A stretch of 48,170 bases of DNA. Source: an uncultured Burkholderiales bacterium (lineage in GTDB: Bacteria > Pseudomonadota > Gammaproteobacteria > Burkholderiales > Burkholderiaceae_C). Position 1 is the stretch's first letter; each line of letters opens with the position of its first letter. A program made the translations under genes and the position numbers. The stretch covers positions 1-48,170 of the forward strand of contig CALMIL010000054.1 in assembly GCA_937864005.1 (NCBI GenBank), written 5' to 3'. The notes under the pieces were generated by a model. The model searched no databases. It was given only the letters and a program-made list of their open reading frames with translations, and had not been told where the DNA came from. Positions 19,802 to 31,011 of the stretch are shown here, piece by piece.

Positions 19802-20254
19802 TCAACACGCCGCGAGCCGCCACCCAAGCACGATCACGAGCAAGGTCTTGAGGGCGAAGAAAAGGACCGATACGAGGTGCAGGGTCGAGAAGGCGAGAGC
19901 GCCCTGCCCGGCGCGCGCCGCCTCCATCAGCGGCTGCACCGCGAAGTAGCCCGCCACGGTGCAAAAGAGCGTGCCGAGCACGAGCAGCACATTGCCGCTG
20001 ACGACCGAACCGATTCCCGCCGCGGCGTTCGCGCGTGCCTGGCGGCGCACGATGATGTAGATCAAGAGCGCGAAGGCGAGGCTCGTGTGCGCCTCGTAGG
20101 CGAGAACGCGCGTGGCGACGCGGCCAGCATCCGGCGTCGGCAGCACCGCAAACGGCACCCGGGTCGCGATCAGCGCGACGCACAGCAGCATCCCGGCCCA
20201 GACCCCCGCCAGCAGGCCGCCGAGACGCAGCGACACGTGCCGCGCGGCGCGCAC
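19802..20254 (-). CDS. DUF4149 family integral membrane protein
   Basis: A 150-residue inner-membrane protein with four predicted helices: GLLAGVWAGMLLCVALIATRV, HTSLAFALLIYIIV, VLLVLGTLFCTVAGYFAV and STLHLVSVLFFALKTLLVIVLGW. The conserved pattern of long helices with a histidine in the second and last ones fits DUF4149 (TMEM205-like); the function is unknown. The start is taken as the GTG at 20254, one base after the greA stop. An ATG at 20314 would lie inside greA. It ends convergently with yhbY, 15 bases apart. It accompanies greA and carB in many betaproteobacteria. Confidence 0.82.
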   Translation of the reverse strand: MRAARHVSLRLGGLLAGVWAGMLLCVALIATRVPFAVLPTPDAGRVATRVLAYEAHTSLAFALLIYIIVRRQARANAAAGIGSVVSGNVLLVLGTLFCTVAGYFAVQPLMEAARAGQGALAFSTLHLVSVLFFALKTLLVIVLGWRLAAC

Positions 20255-20255
20255 G

Positions 20256-20732
20256 TCAGATATAGCGCACCCCGACGATCTCGTAGCGCCGCACACCGCC
20301 GGGGGCCTGCACATCGGCGACGTCGCCCGCGCTGCGGCCGATCATCGCGCGCGCGATCGGCGAGCCGATCGAGATCAGCCCCTGCTTCAGGTCGGCCTCG
20401 TCCTCGCCGACGATCTGGTAGGTCACCTTCGCGCCGTTGTCCTCGTCTTCGAGGTCGACCGTCGCGCCGAAAACGACCCGCCCGTCGGCATTCAGGCTCG
20501 CAGGATCGATGATCTGCGCCGCGGCGAGCTTGCCCTCGATCTCGAGGATGCGGCCCTCGATGTGGCCTTGCTTGTCCTTCGCCGCCTCGTACTCGGCATT
20601 CTCGGACAGGTCGCCGTGCGAGCGCGCTTCGGCAATCGCGGCGATCACCGCGTGACGCTCGAAGGTTTTCAACTGGTGCAGCTCCTGCTTGAGCTTTTCG
20701 GCGCCGCGCATCGTGAGGGGAATCGTGGCCAT
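20256..20732 (-). CDS. greA: Transcription elongation factor GreA
   Basis: Stimulates RNA cleavage by backtracked RNA polymerase, rescuing stalled complexes. The 158 residues comprise the N-terminal coiled coil, whose tip carries the acidic pair in the motif [13 protein letters not shown], and the C-terminal globular domain ([21 protein letters not shown], then [14 protein letters not shown]). The start [15 protein letters not shown] is the family N-terminus, so I use the ATG at 20732. It follows carB after a 162-base gap that contains a strong hairpin, so it probably has its own promoter as well as some read-through. Confidence 0.97.
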   Translation of the reverse strand: MATIPLTMRGAEKLKQELHQLKTFERHAVIAAIAEARSHGDLSENAEYEAAKDKQGHIEGRILEIEGKLAAAQIIDPASLNADGRVVFGATVDLEDEDNGAKVTYQIVGEDEADLKQGLISIGSPIARAMIGRSAGDVADVQAPGGVRRYEIVGVRYI

Positions 20733-20843
20733 GACAAACCTGGATCGAAGCTGATGGGAGGAGATGGAAATCCGGCGCCCGGCGGTGCGGCCGTCCACAG
20801 GAGCGAGGGACGAGCGGCGCCGCGCGGAGGCAAGAAAGCCAAA

Positions 20844-20884
20844 CCGCCGCCGCTCCCGGTCATCGGGAGCGCTGGCGGCGGCGG
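20844..20884 (-). terminator. Probable terminator of the carAB operon
   Basis: Read on the minus strand, a long GC-rich inverted repeat (GCGCTCCCG, loop ATGAC, CGGGAGCG, extended by CCGCCGCC / GGCGGCGG arms with a small bulge) begins just past the carB stop. It is followed by GTTTGGCTTTCTTG. The T-tract is interrupted, so termination may be partial. Confidence 0.65.
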
Positions 20885-20894
20885 ATAACGAAGT

Positions 20895-24216
<3,322 letters not shown>

Positions 24217-24233
<17 letters not shown>

Positions 24234-25398
24234 GGGGCTTCTCGGTATGCGCGGCGGCCATCAGGGCGACGAAGCGATCGAACAGGTCGCCGATCTCGTG
24301 CGGGCCGGGCGACGCCTCGGGGTGGCCCTGGAAGCCGAACGCCGGCCGGTCGGTTCGCACCATGCCCTGCAAGGTATCGTCGAACAGGCTGCAGTGGGTC
24401 GCCTGCAGTGTCGGCGGCAGGCTCGCCGCGTCGACCGCGAAGCCGTGGTTCTGGCTCGTGATCGCGACACGCTGCGAAGCCAGGTCCTGCACCGGATGAT
24501 TCGCGCCGTGGTGGCCGAATTTCATCTTGAACGTCCTCGCGCCGGTGGCGAGCGCCATCAACTGGTGCCCGAGGCAGATGCCGAAGGTCGGAATGCCGCT
24601 ATCGATCAGGACCCGCGTCGCCTCGATCGCATAGTCGCAGGCCCCGGGGTCGCCGGGGCCGTTGGAGAGGAAGATTCCGTCCGGCGCGAGCGCGAGCGCT
24701 TCGGCCGCCGGCGTCTGCGCGGGCACGACCGTGACGCGGCAGCCGCGGCTCGCGAGCATGCGCAGGATATTGCGCTTCACGCCGAAGTCGTAGGCGACGA
24801 CGTGAAAGCGCGCCTTCTGCAACTGCCCGAACCCGCTGTCCGCGGCGTCGAGCGACCATTCGGTCTGCGTCCACTCGTAGCGCTCGCGGGTGCTGACGAC
24901 GCGCGCGAGGTCGAGCCCCGTCATGTCCGGCGCCGATCGCGCGGCGGCGACCGCCTTGTCCCGGTGCGCGCCGGTGATCGCTTCGCCGTCGCCGAGCGCG
25001 AGGATGCAGCCATTTTGCGCGCCACTCGTGCGCAGGATGCGCGTCAGGCGCCGGGTGTCGATCTCGGCGATCGCGACCGTGCCCTGCTCGCGCAGATAGT
25101 CGGCGAGGGTCTGCGTGCTGCGAAAGTTCGACGCCCGCAGCGCGCTGTCGCGAACGATCAAGCCGGCGGCCTGGATGCGGCCGGATTCGGCGTCCTGCTC
25201 GTTCACCCCGGTATTTCCGATGTGCGGGTAGGTCAAGGTGACGATCTGGCGGCAATAGCTCGGGTCGGTCAGGATTTCCTGATAGCCCGTCATCGCGGTG
25301 TTGAAGACGACCTCGCCGATCGTCTGCCCGCTGGCGCCGATCGCGACGCCCTCGAAGATCGTGCCGTCGGCGAGCGCGAGCAGGGCAGGGGCTTGCAT
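24217..25398 (-). CDS. carA: Carbamoyl-phosphate synthase, small (glutaminase) subunit
   Basis: Hydrolyses glutamine and channels ammonia to CarB. The 393 residues contain the N-terminal CPSase domain ([29 protein letters not shown]) and a class I glutamine amidotransferase domain. Its nucleophile is the Cys of [11 protein letters not shown] (about residue 275) and the His/Glu pair is in [11 protein letters not shown]. The open frame begins 57 codons earlier, but [12 protein letters not shown] is the conserved N-terminus. It heads the carAB operon with a leader of about 165 bases. Confidence 0.97.
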
Positions 25399-25753
25399 GG
25401 GCAGCAGTGGCAGCGGCACGCGGTTCTCCGTATTTGTGCGCGCCCGGCGCTGCATCGAGAGCGCGAACCCGGCAAAGAAGCGGTGCGGATTCGGCCGGCC
25501 CCCAGCCGATTGCGGCAACGATCGGCGCGGGACTCGCCAGGCGGCGATGGAAGAAGTCAAACCTTGCAATTGTAGCGGAGCGGCCCCATTTCGCTGTCAT
25601 GCCCGCGGGCCCGCGGGCCGTCATCGGGCCTTGCCAGCAGGGCAACCGGGCCGCTTCGGGAGCGCGACATGCCCGAGTCGCGATGAAGGGAACTAGAATG
25701 GTGCGCGCGGGATCAGACCCCGTGCAACTTCCCCCACCCACACTGGAGGCTCA
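25399..25753. promoter_or_regulatory. Divergent intergenic region of carA and the BI-1 family gene
   Basis: No gene is supported in these 355 bases. For carA (minus) a TACAAT box at 25574-25569 would start the transcript about 165 bases before its ATG. An 18-base perfect palindrome, GCCCGCGGGCCCGCGGGC at 25601-25618, lies about 40 bases upstream of that start and could bind a regulator. For the plus-strand gene TAGAAT at 25694-25699 is a candidate -10, and GGAGG at 25745-25749 is its ribosome-binding site. None of the boxes has a convincing -35. Confidence 0.4.
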
Positions 25754-26452
25754 ATGAATCAGACCCTGCAACCTGTCTACGCCGGCCGTACCGGCAGCGC
25801 GGATGTCGTTGCCCAGCGCAACCGGGTGCTGCGAAATACCTACTGGCTGCTCGCGCTGTCGATGATCCCGACCGTGCTCGGCGCCTGGATCGGTGTCGCC
25901 ACCGGCATCACCGCGACGATGTCGCCAGGCATCAGCCTGATCGTCTTCCTCGGCGGCGCTTTCGGCCTGATGTTCGCGATCGAGAGAACGAAGAATTCCG
26001 CCGTCGGCGTGCCGGTGCTGCTCGGCTTCACGTTCTTCATGGGCCTGATGCTGTCGCGCCTGATCGGGGCCGTGCTCGGCTTCTCGAACGGTACCGGGCT
26101 GATCATGACGGCATTCACCGGCACCGCCCTCGTCTTCTTCGGCATGGCGACGATGTCCACCGTCATCAAGCGCGACCTGAGCAACATGGGCAAGTGGCTC
26201 TTCATCGGCGTCATCATGCTGCTGGTGGCCGGCATCGCCAACGTGTTCATCCAGTCGGGGCCGCTGATGATCACGGTTTCGGTCCTCGCCATCGGCATCT
26301 TCTCGCTGTTCATCCTGCACGACCTCAAGCGTGTGCGCGATGGCGAAGAGACGAACTACATCACGGCGACGCTGGGCGTCTACCTGAGCCTGTTCAACGT
26401 GTTCCAGTCGCTGCTCGCGCTGCTCGGCATCTTCGGCGGCAACAGCGATTGA
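25754..26452 (+). CDS. yccA: Bax inhibitor-1 / YccA family membrane protein
   Basis: A 232-residue inner-membrane protein with seven hydrophobic helices. Family marks are the N-terminal RNRVLRNTYWLLALSMIPTVLGAWIG, the central TALVFFGMATMSTVIKRDLSNMGKWLFIGVIML and the C-terminal LFILHDLKRVRDGEETNYITATLGVYLSLFNVFQSLLALLG with conserved acidic residues. E. coli YccA interacts with and inhibits FtsH; other BI-1 members are calcium leak channels. Which role applies here is unknown. The start has a good GGAGG. It is convergent with rlmD. Confidence 0.92.
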   Translation: MNQTLQPVYAGRTGSADVVAQRNRVLRNTYWLLALSMIPTVLGAWIGVATGITATMSPGISLIVFLGGAFGLMFAIERTKNSAVGVPVLLGFTFFMGLMLSRLIGAVLGFSNGTGLIMTAFTGTALVFFGMATMSTVIKRDLSNMGKWLFIGVIMLLVAGIANVFIQSGPLMITVSVLAIGIFSLFILHDLKRVRDGEETNYITATLGVYLSLFNVFQSLLALLGIFGGNSD

Positions 26453-26482
26453 TGCGTCGCGGGCGTTGCCTGCATCGAAAAG

Positions 26483-26500
26483 CGGGGCCTGCGGGCCCCG
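26483..26500. terminator. Hairpin between convergent yccA and rlmD
   Basis: CGGGGCC (26483-26489), loop TGCG, GGCCCCG (26494-26500), 31 bases past the yccA stop and before the rlmD stop. It is followed by TTCGCATTT on the plus strand and preceded by TTTTCGATGC on the minus strand, so it could act in both directions, if weakly. Confidence 0.5.
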
Positions 26501-26560
26501 TTCGCATTTGCGCGCGGCGCGAAGAGCGTCCTCCCTGCCGTCCACGCGCTTGCGGCAACG

Positions 26561-27931
26561 TCAGGCGCGCTCGAAGACCGCGATGCTCTCGACGTGGGCG
26601 GTGTGCGGGAACATATTGACGATTCCCGCCGCGCTGCAGCGATAGCCGGCCTGGTGCACGAGCAAGCCGGCGTCGCGCGCAAGCGTCGCCGGGTTGCAGC
26701 TCACGTAGACGATGCGCCGCGGCGGCCGCCAATCGATGTTGCGATGCGAATCGGCCATCAGCTCGGCAAGCGCCTTGACGAGCGCGAAAGCGCCCTCGCG
26801 CGGCGGATCGACGAGCCACTTGTCGGCCGTGCCGTCGCCTGCCAGCGCCTGCGCGGTGATCTCGAACAAGTCGCGTGCCGCGAACCGTGTCCGGCGCGCG
26901 AGTCCGGGGTGGGCCTTCTCGTTCGCGGCGGCATTGCTCAGTGCGCGCGCGACGAGCGCCTCGCTGCCTTCGACCCCGAGCACCTCGCGCGCGCGCGTCG
27001 CGATCGGCAACGTGAAATTGCCCAGGCCACAGAACCAGTCGATCACGCGATCCGAAGGCCCAGGCTCGAGCAGGCGCAGCGCGCGGCCGACGAGCACGCC
27101 GTTGATATACGGGTTGACCTGTGTGAAATCGGTCGGCAGGAAGGGCATCGTGAGGCCGAACTCGGGCAGCGCGTAGTCGAGCCTCGCGTCACCCGCGTCG
27201 AGCGGCGTCACCGTCTCCGGCCCCTTGGGCTGAAGCCACCACTGCACGCCGTGCGCCTGGCCGAATGCGCGCAGGCGCGCCAGGTCGGCGTTGCTCATCG
27301 GCTCGAGATGGCGCAGCACGAGCGCGGTCGCCGCATCGCCGGCCGCCAGTTCGATCTGCGGCAGCCGGTCGCGCTGCTCCATCGCGCCGATCAGTTCGCG
27401 CAGCGGCAGCAGCAGCGCGCTGACGTGCGGCGGCAGCACGGCGCAAGTCGACATGTCGGCCACGTAGCTCGACTTGCGTTCGTGAAACCCGACCAGCACC
27501 ACACCCTTCTTGTGCACGTGGCGCACCGAAAGCCGGGCCCGATGGCGGTAGCCCAGGGCCGGCCCCTCGATCGGACGCAGCATCCGCTCGGGGCGCACCT
27601 TGGCCAGATGCTGCAGGTTGTCCTCGAGAACGCGCTGCTTCACCGCCACCTGCGCCGCGGCGTGAAGATGCTGCACCTTGCAGCCGCCGCAGGCGCCGGC
27701 ATGCAAGCCGAAGTGCGGACATGCGGGCCGCACGCGCTGCGCGCTCTCGCGCCGGATCTCGACCGCGCTGGCCCGCTCCCAGTGCGCCTTGCGGCGCGAT
27801 ACGCTGACCCGCACCGTTTCGCCCGGAAGGGCGCCCTCGATGAAGACGACCTTGCCGGCGGCGTTGCGCGCGACACCCTGGGCCTCGAGATCGAGCGATT
27901 CGACCGTCAGCCATTCCTGTGCATCCGTCAT
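26561..27931 (-). CDS. rlmD: 23S rRNA (uracil-C5)-methyltransferase RlmD
   Basis: Methylates U1939 of 23S rRNA with S-adenosylmethionine. The 456 residues hold an N-terminal TRAM domain, an iron-sulfur site with Cys71, Cys81 and Cys84 (the first spacing, nine residues, is longer than the five of E. coli RumA because of a small HAGA insert), a SAM-binding fold ([18 protein letters not shown]), the catalytic Cys412 in [12 protein letters not shown] and the general-base Glu of [10 protein letters not shown]. The ATG at 27931 gives the proper TRAM start; a longer frame (27982) enters the intron end. A group II intron lies about 30 bases upstream, in the position expected for the promoter. Confidence 0.95.
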   Translation of the reverse strand: MTDAQEWLTVESLDLEAQGVARNAAGKVVFIEGALPGETVRVSVSRRKAHWERASAVEIRRESAQRVRPACPHFGLHAGACGGCKVQHLHAAAQVAVKQRVLEDNLQHLAKVRPERMLRPIEGPALGYRHRARLSVRHVHKKGVVLVGFHERKSSYVADMSTCAVLPPHVSALLLPLRELIGAMEQRDRLPQIELAAGDAATALVLRHLEPMSNADLARLRAFGQAHGVQWWLQPKGPETVTPLDAGDARLDYALPEFGLTMPFLPTDFTQVNPYINGVLVGRALRLLEPGPSDRVIDWFCGLGNFTLPIATRAREVLGVEGSEALVARALSNAAANEKAHPGLARRTRFAARDLFEITAQALAGDGTADKWLVDPPREGAFALVKALAELMADSHRNIDWRPPRRIVYVSCNPATLARDAGLLVHQAGYRCSAAGIVNMFPHTAHVESIAVFERA

Positions 27932-27989
27932 TGGTAGATGTTGGCCCGTTTCAGGCCCGAAGGTCGATAACAGCGCCAACACCCCCGTT

Positions 27990-28023
27990 CAAACCGTGCG
28001 TGCGGATTTCCCGCACACGGCTT
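27990..28023 (-). ncRNA. Group II intron domain V (catalytic hairpin)
   Basis: On the minus strand AAGCCGTGTGCGGG, loop AAA, then TCCGCACGCACGGTTT folds as the 34-base domain V. It has the catalytic AGC triad at its 5' side, a two-base CG bulge on the 3' side and a G-A-A-A-containing tip. This is the most conserved part of group II introns and is intact here. Confidence 0.88.
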
Positions 28024-28048
28024 GCCAGTGGTCTGTCGGCTCGCAGCA

Positions 28049-28918
28049 TTACGCGATCCTCCCCTTGCCAGGAGGTTTGCCCGGGTAGCGGATCGTCCCG
28101 CGCAGGCGATGCAGTCCAAAGCTTTCGAAGTAGTCACGGTCCCAGTGCCGGGTTTGACCCGCCCGCACGTTGCGCCCCGCACGCTTGACGCGTAGGCCTC
28201 GCAGCCGCTTCACCACGTAGTCGTCCACGTCGATGAAGTGGTTGGCCGCGTTGCCCAGTTGCCTGAGCCGCTCGAGCGCCTGCTGCGCACTGCGCCGGGG
28301 CCTGAACCCATACGAGCACGCACCGAAGTCCGCCTCGAAGATCGGCTCGAGCACCAGCTTGGCCGCCATCTGCGCCACCCGGTCTCGCACCGTCGGGATG
28401 CCCAGAGGCCGTCTGGCCCCGTCTGCCTTTGGAATGTAGGCGCGCCGCACGACTTGCGCACCGTACTCACCCGCGCGCAGCACCTCACCGAGTTCCTCCA
28501 GGAAGCGCTCGACTCCGTACCGCTCGACTTCGTCAATCGTCACCCGATCAACACCCGCTGCGCCCCTGTTGCGGCGCACTCGCTTCCACGCCTCCTGCAG
28601 GACGTCACCCCTGCAGATCTGGCCGTACAACGCATGGAAGCGTCTCCCCGGTGCCCGCTTGGCTGCGGCCCAGAGCTGCCTTTGCAGTTGTCGCACTTTG
28701 TCGCCCGACTCGCGTCCGGCGGGGTCCTTAGGCCCGGTCTGGCCGGCCATTCCCTCGCACCTACCCGCTATCTCAGCATGACCACCCCAGGGACCCTTCC
28801 CGCCAGCCGCGTTTTGCTGCACGGCCTTCGTCGAAGCTCTCGCCTCGTCCAGTACTACGATCCCCTCGGACTCCCGCTGCGCATGGCTCGACTTCGCCTT
28901 GGGCTTATACGAGCGCAT
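28049..28918 (-). pseudogene. Group II intron maturase (LtrA-type) with in-frame loss of the RT core
   Basis: Intact proteins of this group have about 560 residues; this one has 289. The start MRSYKPKAKSSHAQRESEG is family-like, as is the RT-0/RT-1 part (AWKRVRRNRGAAGVD, IPKADGARRPLGIPTVRDRVAQMAAK) and RT-2 (SYGFRPRRSAQQALERLRQL). The next residues, GNAANHFIDVDDYVVKRLRGL, belong to the end of the X (maturase) domain, and the C-terminal DNA-binding segment HWDRDYFESFGLHRLRGTIRYP follows. Everything between, including the YADD polymerase site, is gone without a frame break. It cannot copy RNA; the intron could splice or move only with help from another copy. A longer open frame from 29374 is ribozyme and exon sequence. 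Confidence 0.85.
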
Positions 28919-29404
28919 CTGCCCCGACACGGGCCGCGCAGACGGGCCTCTCACGTTCCACACCAGTCCTTGCACACGTGCTGCGCCCCATACCCCGCCG
29001 CAGCCACCAGCGCGCTTCGGTTCTTGCGCCAGCGGTGTTGCCTTCACCGTGACATGAGCGGCTCGGCCTGCGGGTTGTATATCTGTCGAGGCTGCAGGCT
29101 TCACTTCATGTTGCGGCCCGCGTGCTTGCTCCCCGCTGCGCGGCTCGCGCCGCCTCACGGGCTCTTGACGCCCCGCTCGGGCACAGAGGTCTCCCACCTG
29201 TACCTGGGGCCTGCTACCCGGCGCACCGACGCCTACCGGGACGGGACTCTCACCCGTTGGACTGGCGCAGCAGGCAGCCGCCCTTCCTCCCCCTCGCAGG
29301 TTCAGTCGGGCTTTTGCTTCGTGACGCACCATGCGGCGGATTATCCGGGCGGCTCGAGGCGCGCTCATGCACAATCCTCAGTCCGAACTCGCGCGCCCGG
29401 TCAG

Positions 29405-29761
29405 ATGAAAGCCATCGCCCTCCTCGTCACCGTAGCCGGTCTGGCCCTTGCCGGCACGGCCAGCGGGCAGATTGTCGGCGAGCTCGCCGCGTCGCCGATC
29501 TCGCGCTTCAACGCCGACGACAACCGGCTGCTTCTCGGCGCGATCGACAAGGCGCTGGCGGACAACGCCGATGGCGCGACGCTCGAGTGGAAGAGCGAGC
29601 AGACGCCGGCGCAGGGCAGCGTCACGCCGCGGCGCAGCTTCGAGGCCGACCGCATGCCGTGCCGCGAACTGGTGATCGCGACGCAATACCGCTCGCGCAA
29701 TGCGCAAAGCGTGCACACCTTCTGTCGCGACAACTCGGGCGCCTGGAAGCTGCGCTCCTGA
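29405..29761 (+). CDS. Small secreted protein, RT0821/17-kDa surface antigen-like
   Basis: A 118-residue exported protein with signal peptide MKAIALLVTVAGLALAGTASG. The mature part has the pattern of the RT0821/Lpp0805 family of small envelope proteins: a helix DDNRLLLGAIDKALADN, then a strand region EWKSEQTPAQGSVTPRRSF, Cys of PCREL, and HTFCRDNSGAWKL, with two cysteines that may pair. The role is unknown. The start ATG lies 75 bases from the intron's 5' end, so its promoter probably survives in that short stretch. The next gene, an AI-2E permease, begins 53 bases later. Confidence 0.65.
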   Translation: MKAIALLVTVAGLALAGTASGQIVGELAASPISRFNADDNRLLLGAIDKALADNADGATLEWKSEQTPAQGSVTPRRSFEADRMPCRELVIATQYRSRNAQSVHTFCRDNSGAWKLRS

Positions 29762-29814
29762 ACGCACAGGTTTCGCGGCGCCGATCGTCACGACCTTTTC
29801 GAAGAGAACTGCAT

Positions 29815-30891
29815 ATGCAACAGGCTCCGCGCGACCTCGTGCGCACGACGCTCGGCGTGCTGGCCATCGGCGGGCTGATCATGGCCGTCTTCTGGATTCT
29901 GCGGCCGTTCCTCGCGGCGACGATCTGGGCGACGATGATCGTCGTCGCCACCTGGCCGCTGATGCTTTGGTTCGAGTCGCGACTGTGGGGCCGGCGCTCG
30001 CTTGCCGTCGGCGTCATGACGCTGCTCTTGCTGCTGCTCTTCGTGGCGCCGCTGATGCTTGCGATCGCGGCCATCGTCAAGCATTCGGCGGCGATCGTCG
30101 ATGCCGCGAAGATGGTGATTCACTTTCGCATGCCGCCGCCTCCGGATTGGCTGTCCGGCATCCCGTTCGTCGGCGAGATGGCGCGCGACGCCTGGCTGCA
30201 ACTCGGGAGCATCCGGGCGCAGGATGTGGTCAGCCAGGTGATGCCGTATGCCGACGATATCGCCAGGTGGTCGGTCTCGCAGGCCGGCAGCCTCGGTGCG
30301 CTGCTGGTGCAGTTTCTGCTCGTCGTCGTGCTGTCGGCGCTGATGTATGCCGGCGGCGAGGCGGCCGCGCGCGCGGTGCGCCGCTTCGGCGAGCGGCTGG
30401 CAGGCCACTACGGGGTGACAGCGGTCACGCTCGGCGGGCAGGCGATTCGCGGCGTGGCGCTCGGCGTCGGGATCACTGCCGTGGTTCAGGCCGGGATCGG
30501 CGGCATCGGGCTCGCGATCGCCGGTGTGCCGCTGGCCGGCCCGCTCACCGCGCTGATGCTGATGCTGTGCATCGCGCAGATCGGGCCGTTCGTGGTGTTG
30601 ATTCCCGCCATCGCGTGGGTCTACTGGAGCGGCGACATGTTCTATGGCACGGTGCTGCTCGTTTTCGGCTCGGTCGCGATGACGATCGACAACATCATCC
30701 GCCCGGCGCTCATCCGGCGCGGCGCCGACCTGCCGCTGCTGCTGATCTTCGCCGGCGTGATCGGCGGGCTGCTCGCCTTCGGCCTGGTCGGCATCTTCAT
30801 CGGGCCCGTGGTGCTCGCCGTGGCCTACACGCTGGTCGATGCCTGGATCAGCGATGGTGGGGCGCTTGGCAAGACGGCCGACGACGCCTGA
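29815..30891 (+). CDS. AI-2E family transporter (YdiK-like)
   Basis: A 358-residue inner-membrane protein with about eight helices. The N-terminal LVRTTLGVLAIGGLIMAVFWILRPFLAATIWATMIVVATWPLM and the C-terminal GSVAMTIDNIIRPALIRRGADLPLLLIFAGVIGGLLAFGLVGIFIGPVVLAV are AI-2E family signatures (the PALI..G...P....F.....G....G..G...GP pattern). Members include the AI-2 exporter TqsA, but others move Na+/Li+ or are uncharacterised; the substrate here is unknown. The start is the ATG at 29815. Confidence 0.88.
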   Translation: MQQAPRDLVRTTLGVLAIGGLIMAVFWILRPFLAATIWATMIVVATWPLMLWFESRLWGRRSLAVGVMTLLLLLLFVAPLMLAIAAIVKHSAAIVDAAKMVIHFRMPPPPDWLSGIPFVGEMARDAWLQLGSIRAQDVVSQVMPYADDIARWSVSQAGSLGALLVQFLLVVVLSALMYAGGEAAARAVRRFGERLAGHYGVTAVTLGGQAIRGVALGVGITAVVQAGIGGIGLAIAGVPLAGPLTALMLMLCIAQIGPFVVLIPAIAWVYWSGDMFYGTVLLVFGSVAMTIDNIIRPALIRRGADLPLLLIFAGVIGGLLAFGLVGIFIGPVVLAVAYTLVDAWISDGGALGKTADDA

Positions 30892-31011
30892 CGCGGTTCG
30901 CCGCTGCCGCGCCGGCGCGGCCGCCCGCCATTCCTTAATTCTGGCCAAATCAAGACGACGCTTTCGAACGGCTGCAGCGCCTAGAATTCTTAAACTTCCG
31001 GGGCTCGATCG

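Larger units (their letters stand above)
27961..29329 (-). mobile_element. Group II intron, internally deleted (about 1.37 kb)
   Basis: The 5' end fits GTGCGTCAC at 29329, matching the GUGYG intron start. Domain I landmarks follow, including the GGGTGAGAGTCCC hairpin at 29255-29243. The region 29329-28919 is ribozyme domains I to IV before the maturase start. The maturase reading frame (28918-28049) is short, and domain V (28023-27990) and a probable domain VI follow. The 3' end is put near 27961 after the GACC of domain VI, but may be a few bases off. A full intron of this kind is roughly 2 kb or more; the missing part is within the maturase gene. It lies between the divergent rlmD and the surface-antigen-like gene, on the minus strand. 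Confidence 0.85.

Noticed and set aside
28919..29374. Upstream extension of the maturase frame (starting at 29374)
   Set aside because: It translates group II ribozyme and flanking exon sequence; homology begins at the ATG at 28918.
28238..29761. A 507-codon plus-strand frame running through the intron into the surface-antigen-like gene
   Set aside because: The first part is antisense to the maturase and ribozyme; only the portion from the ATG at 29405, which has a signal peptide, is a real gene.
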